Part shown: piece by piece, positions 24,108 through 32,871 of the stretch
How positions within the stretch are numbered: the stretch's first letter is position 1
How the letters are laid out: each line of letters opens with the position of its first letter
Assembly (NCBI GenBank): GCA_030847615.1
Contig: JAUMIR010000001.1
Location: 288,760,187 to 288,824,186 of the forward strand
DNA: 64,000 bases
Direction of reading: 5' to 3'
Origin: Gambelia wislizenii
Lineage: Eukaryota; Chordata; Lepidosauria; Squamata; Crotaphytidae
Position numbers and translations under genes: made by a program
Notes under the pieces: model-generated
Seen by the model: only the letters and a program-made list of their open reading frames with translations
What the model was told of the DNA's origin: nothing
Databases searched by the model: none

Positions 24108-24268
24108 AAGTACCCAGCTTGTGGGGGCAATTAGCTAACACACATTGGAAACTGTTTAATGCAGTGTAGATGTGTAAATAGCTATTGCTTAAAACAATTT
24201 GTAAGCCGCTCGGATAGCCTTGTGGCTGAAGAGCAGGGTATAAATAAATAAAAATAAAATAAATAAGA
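24108..24268 (+). mobile_element. Sauria-type SINE, 3' fragment
   Basis: It runs from TACCCAGCTTGTGGGGGCAA through GCCGCTCGGATAGCC and GAAGAGCAGGGTATAAATAA to an AAATAAAAT tail. It is nearly identical to the 3' part of the full SINE at 61545-61816. It lies inside the tandem array, which resumes at GATGCTTCTTGAGAGG. Confidence 0.75.
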
Positions 24269-24475
24269 TGCTTCTTGAGAGGAAGTCTTGGTCTTTTACT
24301 CTGTCACTCTCTTGGTCAAGCTTGTGGGGAGGGAGTTTTTGGAAAGGGAGCTTCTGAAGAGATGCTTCTGGTGAGAGTCTCTGTCTGTCTCTCTCATGAG
24401 AGCTTCTGAGGAGACACTTCTGGGGACATGCTTCTGGGGAGAGAGTCTCCCACTCTCTCTCACTCTGTGTGTGTA

Positions 24476-26039
24476 GGTTTGCCATTAGTGCCAGAAACCT
24501 GGGAAAATCCTGGGTTGAAGGGACTGAAAATAGTCCCATCTGGCTAGGCTGCTTGAAGCAGCAGTTCCCAGATTCCTCCAGCTTCCTTTGTTGAAGGCAG
24601 CACCTGCCTTCATTGAAGGCATGCCTCCAGAGAAGAGGAGACAGCCATCCTCCCTCTCCTCGGTCCCATCAGCGGTGGTGATGGTGGTGAGAAGACTTCC
24701 ATGGGGGTGAGGGAGGAGAGAGCCATCCTACATTTCTCCCCCTCCGTAGTCCCAGCAGCTGTAGTGGGGGGGGGAGCACAGCCAGTTTAAGGGCCTTTCA
24801 GGACCTGCAGCTGTGGGGGCCCATTGTAGCCCTCCTGGCCACCACCAGCTAGCACGCTAGCACTGCAAGTGCTGCAGTCAGGCTGTGTGGCCAGTGGGAA
24901 GTGCTGAGAGATGGGGAGAGTAGTTCATGTGGATAGGTGGCTTTGTCCTATATACTTTTGTCCTGTTTTGTGGCAGAAAATTATGACAACCCTATCTGTA
25001 TGTGAACTATATATAGCCCCTTTCTAACTTGGTGCTGTTTCAAAAAAAAAAAATCTGAATAGTATCCTGGGTCCAGGAGGATTGTTCAAATAAATGGAAT
25101 AAAACCATTTCAGTGGGCAAAGACTCAACAACCAGGCCCATATCCTGTGTGTACTTTGCCTGAAATGTCATCATTAATTATCCAAGATTCAGGCTTCTGC
25201 TAGCAGCTATCAGTCAGTCACCCCCCGCTACACCAGATAAGACCTGGAACCCCTTTAGAATATAGGGGTAATGAGAGCTCAGGTAGAAATCTCTGGGTGA
25301 TTTGCATGAAATCAGGAAAAGTTGCTGATTTCCAATATTTTAAAAGTACATTGCAAGTAAAACTCCTCTGCTAGTGCTAGCCATTTGTTCAGCTAGTTCA
25401 GAAGTGACCACCTGCATTTTGTGAATATTAATGATTTGCCTTTGACCAGTCTTTGGCCATCTTAGCGATATTCATATTTGACTATTTTGTTCTCACAAGT
25501 AAAGATGAATAATTTCCACATTTTTCTCCCTGCTGCAGAAAAAACAAATATCCCTGTGCAGTTCCTCCCTGGTATTCACACATCTGGAAGTGGTTCAGGA
25601 AAATATTCTGTATGGAAATACACTAGGAAAGAAGTAACAGCAAATATTCCTTCCCATTCCCAGGTCAGCTCTGCTAGCCCATTTTCAAATGTTGCATTAG
25701 AACCTCTGATCTGGAGAAACTCAGATACACCCTTGCACTTAGGAATATAAATCCTCACTTTTCTAGTTCTGATGCAAGAAAGAGAAACATCAGAGTTCTT
25801 CCCACCTGTAAGAAAGCAACTTTCTTTGTCAGCCTCAGCAAGAATGTATGCATTTGACAGACAAACTGTGCAACTGCACAACTGTGCAAAACTACAAGAG
25901 GTGCTATCTTCTTGCTTGGACTTAAAAAAAACACACATAAGCATTGGATTGTGGGTTTCGTCCTTCTGATCTGTCCTGTGCCATGATTTGTCATTGCCTT
26001 CTCAATGGGAGAAGGAGAAGATAACAAGAAAAAAGATTA
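24476..26039. other. Unassigned non-coding stretch
   Basis: About 1.6 kb without a recognised gene or element. The word CTCTGGGTGATTTGCA near 25292 recurs near 42315, which hints at a dispersed repeat that I cannot delimit. Confidence 0.4.
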
Positions 26040-26345
26040 CAGTCATCCCTTCACATTCGCAGGGGTTATGTTCCACAGACCTCCGCGAATGTGAAGAGTA
26101 TGCGAATAATGACTGCCCTCCCCCTCCCCCACCAAAGCGACCACGGGGCCTCCAGAGGGTCTCCACGGGGTCTCTGGAGGCACCGTGGATGCCTCCCCAG
26201 CCCTTCCCCTCCCTCCCCAGGACTTCACGGGGCCTTTGGAGAGTCTCCGGAGGCCCCGTGGTCACCACCCCGGCCCTTCCCCCTCCCAAAACCATGAATA
26301 CTCAAAACCGCGAATGCTAAGTTCGCAAATGTGGAGGGGCAACTG
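26040..26345. mobile_element. Tigger-type MITE with GC-rich core
   Basis: It starts CAGTCATCCCTTCACATTCG and ends AAATGTGGAGGGGCAACTG, with TA at 26038-26039 and 26346-26347. The core is made of GC-rich reiterations around GGCCTCCGGAGG/CCCCGTGG. It is the same type as 39872-40483. The several frames over it are repeat artefacts. Confidence 0.75.
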
Positions 26346-26359
26346 TATTCACATGCATG

Positions 26360-27131
26360 CCCTTCAATATTTCACAGAAGAAAACTGGGACTCATAGTTG
26401 AGCAGAGTCTGCTCAAAAGGGTGTGGCCAGACAACCAGAGGGCAGAAGTTATTAATGGGGAAGAACACGCACAACTACTATTTTAATCAGAGAAGGACTG
26501 GAATTTATGTACAATTGGCCCTCTGTATCCACAGGTTCAGCATCCTCAGATTCAACCAACTGTGGCTCAAAAATATTCGAAAATAAATTTCCAGAAAGCA
26601 AATCTTGCTGTTTGCCATTTTATATTAGGGATGCCATTTTACTGCACCATTGTATATAGTGGGACTTGAGCATCCATGGATTTTGGTATCCACGGTGTGT
26701 GTGTGTATGCATGTGTTCTGGAACCAAACCCCAGCAGATATTGAGGGCCCTCCCCAGGCCTTCACGGGGCATGTGTGTATGTGTGTGTCCTGGAACCAAA
26801 CCCCAGCAGATACTGAGGGCCCACTCTACTGAGTTTAGGAAAGCCTGAAAAAACAAGGGTGTGTGTGGGGCGGGGGGGGGGAAGAAAACCAAATGTGTCT
26901 CCTGGGAAGGGCAAGGGCAAGACTTCACTCCTCCTCTTTCTCCTGCTCTATTAACTGAATTAAAACTACTTTCACACTTTGAACTCAGTTTGCAGAAACT
27001 GAAGTAAGCAAGGATAAAGGAGGAAACTGAGGAGAGAGAAACTGGAACATTTTAAAAGCAACTGAAAAAGTGGGGCTACAGAGGATTAACTGGGACTGTC
27101 CCTGCTAAACTGGGACAACTTGAAAGTACGC
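26360..27131. repeat. Dispersed repeat split by a Tigger MITE
   Basis: Its left part (TTCACAGAAGAAAACTGGGA near 26371) and right part (AGAGAGAAACTGG, TTTTAAAAGCAACTG, GGACTGTCCCTGC, near 27033-27107) match 60859-61218 in the same order. The intervening MITE at 26512-26828 is absent there. The family is unnamed by me. Confidence 0.5.
26512..26828. mobile_element. Tigger-type MITE with duplicated right end
   Basis: It begins CAATTGGCCCTCTGTATCC after a TA and ends GAGGGCCCACTC before TA. The segment TGGAACCAAACCCCAGCAGA through GAGGGCCC occurs twice (about 26720-26752 and 26792-26823), separated by TG-rich simple sequence. Non-coding. Confidence 0.7.
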
Positions 27132-28417
27132 TTCCATGGAAGGCAATAAATCCCATGGGGATTAGCAAATTTTCAGCAGGCTGACTTAATGTGTCGGGAT
27201 GGCCTGATTCAGCAAAAATGACAACATTTATGAGATGTCTTCACATCACTAATGTGCACGTACAGATCACACCAATGTATGGCTCATGGGATGCAGAAGG
27301 AAATTGGCTGTATGCCTTAAACCACCATTTTGTATCTGGCTGCAACTACCACCCCTCCTCTACCATCATCTCAGCTCCAGTTGTAGGTCTCTGGCTCCAG
27401 TTGGTGGGTCTGTGAGTTCTAACAAAACCTAAGAAAAATGTTGTCCCACTTCAGTGGTGTGCACTGTGTCTTCAAGAGGTGAGCTCAGAAGGCCACAAAG
27501 TTAGCCATTGCTTGTGGGAAGAATAAAAGGCAATGCTTGTAATTTGGGGGCAGATGCTAGGAGGAAGAGGTAGGGGCTTTTACCACCTCCACAAAGGATA
27601 GGATAATCCTGATCCTACTTCAACTAAGTTTTATGTTTCCTCAGAGTTTGATATTACTCTGTATATAGGGAGTTTTTTTGAAATTTGTCTGCTTCCCATA
27701 TACAGAACTCCGAACTATATTTTAAAGCAGGTTCTGGTTAAACATTTCTCCATTATTTTATTATCATGGTCTGCCTATGTGTTAAATATTACCTTCAAAG
27801 AGTCAAGAAAATAAACTTGATAAACAAAATTCCTCGCCCTGCAACTTAGCAACTGTTTTTCTATCTCCAGTTTTATTCCAGTTATAGTGTTAGCACAATG
27901 AATGCCCTATTACTCATAAAAATTTCAAGAGTGTTGAAGGCTTTTCAGCTAAAGCAGAAGCAAATCTGTGCTGTTTTTCTTAGGAGATGACTACCCTGCT
28001 TTACAAATGGATTTGTATCACCTCTATCATTATTTAGCACAGGGGCACTTTTCTTCCAGAATTTAAACCACAGGGGAGATCCATCACACAAAGGAATATA
28101 CCTATCCCTGCTGCTGGCTGAATCCTCATTCCCGAGGGTAGCCAAGTTTTAAGTGCCTATAACCATATTTGCACAAATCCATTCCCTTGCTGTCTTGTAC
28201 AATAAGATCTGTGCCAGTCCCATCAGAACCAAAAGTGTGCTTGTTTATAAAATGAATAGCTACTTTATAGAATAGCTAAGTAGGAAAAGATTATGGTTCT
28301 TCCACATTATAAAAAGGCAACCTTACACCCCTTTAGTTAGCATCATCCAGGCATGTTGAGGACTGCAGAGGACCATGAACCTGGGATATGAAGCGTTTCA
28401 GGAAACTTTACAGTCAC
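27132..28417. other. Unassigned non-coding stretch
   Basis: No gene or element is recognised on either strand. Open frames are under about 75 residues and carry no motif. Confidence 0.45.
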
Positions 28418-28659
28418 AGAATCATAGAGTTGGAAGAGACCACAAGGGCCATCCAGACCAATCCCCTGCCATGCACAATCAAAGTACACCCAACAGATGG
28501 CCATCCAGCCTCTGCTTAAAAACCGCCAAAGAAGGAGACTCCACCATACTCCAAGGCAGTGTATTCCACTGGCAAACAGTTCTTAACATCAGAAAGTTCT
28601 TCCTAATGTCTAGGTGGAATCTCTTTTTCTGAAGTTTGAATCCATTGCTCTGTGTCCTA

Positions 28660-28820
28660 GGCTACATCTTCATTGCAGAAATCATCCTGTTTGGCACTGC
28701 TTTAACTCCCATGGCTCAATACTATGGAATTCTGAGATCTGTATTTTTGTGAGATACTTAGCCTTCTCTGCCAGAAAGCAGTGGTGTCACAACATAGTAC
28801 AAATCCCAGGATTCCATAGC
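28660..28820. mobile_element. hAT MITE fragment inside CR1
   Basis: GGCTACATCTTCATTGCAGA, CCATGGCTCAATACTATGGA and CCCAGGATTCCATAG match the left and central parts of the abundant reptile MITE seen complete at 39018-39232. The right end is lost together with neighbouring CR1 sequence, which indicates a deletion after insertion. Confidence 0.6.
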
Positions 28821-29365
28821 AGTATTCCAGGTGAGGTCTGGCCAAAGCAGGACAGAGTGCTACTATTACTTTCCTTGATCTAGATACTATACTCCTATTG
28901 ATGCAGCCTAGAATCACATTGGCTTTTTTAGCTGCTGCATCACACTGTTGACTCATGTTTAGCTTGTGGCCTAAAAAGACTCCTAGATCCCTTTCACGTG
29001 TATTGTTGCCAAGCCAGGTGTCACCCATCCTATATCTGTGCTTTTCAATGTTTTCTGCCTAATTGTATTTCCTTATATTTCTCCCTGCTGAAGTTCATTT
29101 TGTTACTTTTGGCTCAGCTCTCTAATCTGTTAAGGTAATTTTGAACCCTGATCCTGTCCTCTGCGGCATTAGCTACCCTTCCTAATTTAGTGTCATCTGC
29201 AAATTTGATAAACATGCCCTCTATCCCACCCTTTAAGTAATTCATAAAGATGTTGAATATAATTGGGCCCAGGACAGAATCCTGTGGTACCCCACTAGTC
29301 ACATCTCTCCAGGATGAAGAGGAACCATTGGTGAGCACCCTTTCAGTTCATTGGTCAAGCAATTA

Positions 29366-29537
29366 CAGTCAAACCCCTGTATCCACAGGAGTTTGACTCC
29401 CTGACTCCCCACGGATACCGGAAACTGCAGATAATAGCAAACCCTATTAAAATAAAGGACGTCCAGTAAAAACATACCATGGAGTTGCATTGGAGGACCT
29501 ATAAGACACCTAGAGAGGATGCCTCTCTATAGTAGCG
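29366..29537. mobile_element. Tigger-type MITE fragment inside CR1
   Basis: It starts CAGTCAAACCCCTGTATCC after TA (29364-29365). It holds 'TTGGAGGACCTATAAGAC', related to 12823 and 57330. The right end is not intact. It splits the reverse CR1. Confidence 0.6.
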
Positions 29538-31002
29538 TTGTATAGTACACATTTTATTAGCTTACAACCACAGCATTCCCTTTTTCTACCAAGTTTGAAA
29601 CTGTATAAAAAAGAGAGATAAGATTGATCTGGCATGACTTGTTTTTCAGAAACCCATGTTGGCTTTTAGCGATCATGGAATTCCTTTCTAAGTGCTTACA
29701 GACTGGCTGTTTCCCGATCTGCTTTAGAGTCTTTCCTGGTATAGGTGTCATACTGACAGGGCGGTAATTATCTAGGTCCTCTTTTTTTTCCCTTTTTGAA
29801 AACAGGGGCAACATTTGCCTTCCTCCAGTCTGCTGGGACTTCTCCTGTTCTCCAAGAATTCTCAGTGGTCGTGAGATTACATTTGCCAGTTTTTTAATAC
29901 TCTTGGATGTAGTTCATCTTGCCCTGGAGACATGAATTCATTTAGAATAGCCAGGTATCCCTGTACTGTCTCTTTACCCATTTCCCCTACTATATCATCT
30001 GCTCCATTTCCCCCAAGTTGAGCACTGTTTTCCTCTTGGGAGAAGATCAAAGCAAAAAAAAAAGTATTGAGTAGTTCTGCCTTTTCTCTGTCCTCTGTTA
30101 GCATTTCACCATCTTCTCCATGCAATGCCCTACCATTTCCCTGTTCTTCCTTTTGCTACAGATATAACAAAAATGTCCCTTTTATTGTTTTTAGCATCTC
30201 TAGCAAACCTGAGCTCATTCTGCCCTTTTGTTTTTCTGAATTTCCTCCTATATGTGCTTGGTTATTCATTTGAATTCCTCTTTGCTAACTTGTCCTTTTT
30301 TCCCCATTTCTTGTACAAATCCCTTTTAAATCTTAGCCCAGTTGAAAGTTCTTTAGACATCCATCCTGGTTTCTTGAGACACCTCCCATTTTTCTTCCTC
30401 ATTGGAACTGTTTGAATTTGTGCCTTCAATATCTCACTTTTAAGAAACTCCCGTCCATCATGAAATCCCTTCTTAGTATTCCTGACCATGGAATCACACC
30501 CAGTATTTTCCTAAGTTTACTGAAATCAGCTTTCTCAAAGTCTAGAGTGCATGTATGACTAAGCGTGGCTTCCCCTTTCCACTGTATAACAAACTCCAGG
30601 AGAACATAGCCACTCTCACCTAAGGATCCTGCCACTTCCACCCCCATTAACCAGCTCCTCACTGTTGGTTAGGATCAGATCTAAAATAGCTGATTCCCTT
30701 GTTGCCTCTTCTACCTTCTGGACAATTAAATTGTCTGCAAAGCAAGCAAGGAATTTGTCTGCAAGGCAAGCAAGGACCCTATATTCTCGACAGAGTTGGA
30801 CTTTCAACAAATATCATGATAGTTGAAATCTCCCATTACTACTACATCTCTCCTTCCTGAATGCTTGGTCATCTGTTCCAGGAAGGCATCATCCAAATCC
30901 TCAGTCTGGTTTGAGGATCTGTAGAATACCCACACAATGACATCCCTGTTGTTTCTGTCTCCCTTAATTTTTACCCAGATGCTCTCAACCTGGCTCCCAA
31001 TT

Positions 31003-32228
31003 GTCCAAAAGGTGGAAGAGGCAACAAGGAGGTCAGCTATTTTAGATCTGATCCTAACCAACAGGAATGACCTGGTTAATGGGGTACAAGTGGTGGGATC
31101 CTTAGGTGAGAGTGATCATGCTCTCCTGGAGTTTGTTATACAATGGAAAGGAGAAGCCATAGTCAGACATGCATCCTAGACTTTAGGAGAGCTGATTTTA
31201 ATAAACTCAGGGAAATACTGGGGGTGATCCCATGGTCAGGAATACTAAAGGAGAAGGGACTTCAAGATGGATGGGACTTTCTCAAAAGGGAGATACTGAA
31301 GGCACAATTTCAAAAAGTATCAATGAGGAAGAAAAATGGGAGGTGTCTCAAGAAACCAGGATGGATGACTAAAGAACTTTCAACGGAGCTAAGTTTTAAA
31401 TGGAACATGTATAGGAAATGGAAAAGGGGGGAAATCACCAAAGAAGAATTCAAACAGATAGCGAACACGTGTAGGAGTAAAGTCAGAAAAGCTAAAGTGC
31501 AGAATGAGCTCAGGCTTGCTAGGGAGGTTAAGAACAATAAAAAGGGTTTTTGGGGGTATGCCCACAGCAAAAGGAAGAAGAAGGAAATGGTAGGGCCACT
31601 ACATGGAGAAGATGGCAAAATGCTAACAGGGGACAGAGAAAAGGCAGAATTACTCAACACCTTCTTTGTCTCAGTGTTTTCAGAAAAGCAAAAGGGTGAT
31701 CAACCTGAGTATAATGGAACAGAGGACAAAATAGGGGAAATCCAGCACAGAATAAGCAAAGCGATAGTAGAGGAATACCTTCTTAATCTAAATGAATTTA
31801 AATCTCCAGGATCAGATGAGCTACATCCAAGGGTATTAAAAGAGCTGGCAAATGTAATCTCAGAGCCATTGGCAATAATCTTTGAGAACTCCTGGAGAGC
31901 AGGAGAAGTCGCGGAAGACTGGAGGAGGGCAAACGTTGTCCCCATCTTCAAAAAGGGGGCAAAGGAGGATCCCAACAATTATCATCCAGTTACTCTGACA
32001 TCAATACCAGGGAAGATTCTAGAGCAGAACATTAAACAGAGAGTCTGTGAACATTTAGAAGGCAATGCCATAATCACAAAAAGTCAACATGGATTTAAGA
32101 GAAACAAGTCATGCCAGATTAATCTGATCTCTTTTTTTGATAAAATTACCAGCTTGGTAGATGAAAGGTACACTGTGGATATCACATACCTTGATTTCAG
32201 TAAGGCCTTTGACAAGGCTACCCATGAC
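31003..32228 (+). pseudogene. Older forward CR1, 5' segment (host of nested insertion)
   Basis: It starts within the endonuclease at '[20 protein letters not shown]' and runs in an almost continuous frame to the RT block 'DFSKAFDKATHD'. There the sequence switches abruptly at CCCATGAC to another CR1's ORF1. The missing continuation (GACATTCTTGCAAACAAGG) resumes at 35881. The frame is open but has amino-acid changes against the intact copy, for example NYHPVTLTS for NYRPVSLTS. It is part of one element, 31003-36991, interrupted by 32229-35880. Confidence 0.85.
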
Positions 32229-32230
32229 AG

Positions 32231-32866
32231 AATCGATTCGAAGCCCTTTCCCTTATCAAGGACAACGAGGAAGAACAGCATGGACAGACTTCAGGGGTAG
32301 AGCAGGGGACCTTGAGAGGACCACCGCAAGGAACAGCAGCTGCGAAGCCTCAGCGGAGGCGTGTGGTGGTGGTGGGGGACTCCTTGCTGAGGGGTACAGA
32401 AGCAGTGGTATGTGGGCCTGACAAGATGACTCGGGAGGTGTGTTGTCTCCCTGGGGCAAAGATCTGTGATGTGACCGAGAGGCTGACAAGACTCGTCAAG
32501 CCTACAGATCATAACCCCTTCCTTTTGGTCCATGTGGGAACCAATGATACTGCAAGGCACAGCTTTCCCAAGATCAGAAGAGATTATGAGGCCCTGGGGA
32601 GGAAGCTGAAAGAAATGAACGCACAGGTGGTCATCTCGTCTCTTCTGCCAGTTGAAGGGCATGGTCCAAGAAGGGAGAGGAAAATAGCCGACGTAAACAA
32701 CTGGCTCCGTAGATGGTGTCGCCGGGAACAAATTGGATTCTTGGATCATGGACTGTGCTTCCATGCGGGGGGACTTCTGGCAAGAGATGGGGTGCATCTT
32801 ACAACAGTTGGAAGAAACATTTTTGCCAACAGTCTCAAGAATTTGATCAGGAGGGCTTTAAACTGA
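32231..32866 (+). CDS. CR1 ORF1, C-terminal SGNH esterase domain (partial)
   Basis: The frame is open from the 5' truncation point to TGA at 32864-32866, so the natural start is missing. From 32312 it reads 184 residues. Block I is 'VVVVGDSLLRG' with the nucleophile Ser in GDS (codon 32381-32383). Block III is 'VGTND' near 32538. Block V is 'RDGVHLT' with Asp and His (about 32784-32798). These are the four conserved SGNH hydrolase positions. An esterase domain is known in CR1-type ORF1 proteins, where it may bind or hydrolyse lipid esters; its role in retrotransposition is not settled. The N-terminal zinc-binding part usual for the family is absent. ORF2's ATG follows the stop after only 5 bp. 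The domain call is secure; function in this copy is inference. Confidence 0.85.
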   Translation, partial: NRFEALSLIKDNEEEQHGQTSGVEQGTLRGPPQGTAAAKPQRRRVVVVGDSLLRGTEAVVCGPDKMTREVCCLPGAKICDVTERLTRLVKPTDHNPFLLVHVGTNDTARHSFPKIRRDYEALGRKLKEMNAQVVISSLLPVEGHGPRRERKIADVNNWLRRWCRREQIGFLDHGLCFHAGGLLARDGVHLTTVGRNIFANSLKNLIRRALN

Positions 32867-32871
32867 GTCAA

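Larger units (their letters stand above)
21282..24475. repeat. Large GAGCTTCTGG-type tandem array (~3.2 kb)
   Basis: The whole block is built from about 14-15-bp submotifs such as GAGCTTCTGGAGAGG, AGATGCTTCTGGGG and AGAGAGTCTTGCTC. They alternate with CT-rich tracts (CTCTCTCACTC). Groups of submotifs repeat at a larger, irregular period. The units are diverged, with most neighbours differing at several bases. Many open frames arise on both strands (Leu/Glu/Arg-rich on plus, Ser/Pro/Lys-rich on minus), but they are by-products of the repeat. The array is interrupted by a solo LTR at 21961-22422 and a SINE fragment at about 24108-24268. Confidence 0.85.
28418..31002 (-). pseudogene. CR1 LINE, old reverse copy
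   Basis: On the minus strand it runs from the end of the endonuclease ('GSQVESIW', then '[11 protein letters not shown]') through RT ('NYRPVSMT', 'SQHGFLKNKSCQINLIS') and the C-terminal domain to the 3' tail at 28418 (seen as AGAATCATAGAG). Frames are broken in many places, so it is clearly older than the other CR1 copies here. It carries an hAT-like fragment at 28660-28820 and a Tigger fragment at 29366-29537. Roughly 270 bp of CR1 is missing next to the hAT fragment. Its 5' end abuts a forward CR1 head-to-head at about 31002. Confidence 0.88.

Noticed and set aside
21476..24539. Many long frames on both strands of the tandem array
   Set aside because: Low-complexity by-products of the GAGCTTCTGG repeat. 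Frames shift from unit to unit and no start or domain is conserved.
28418..32228. Single CR1 with 5' inversion (twin priming)
   Set aside because: Both arms contain RT and each has its own 3' tail, so two elements are required.
31003..32300. 385-residue frame as a separate gene
   Set aside because: It is the 5' half of an older CR1 ORF2 that runs by chance into the ORF1 region of the nested CR1.
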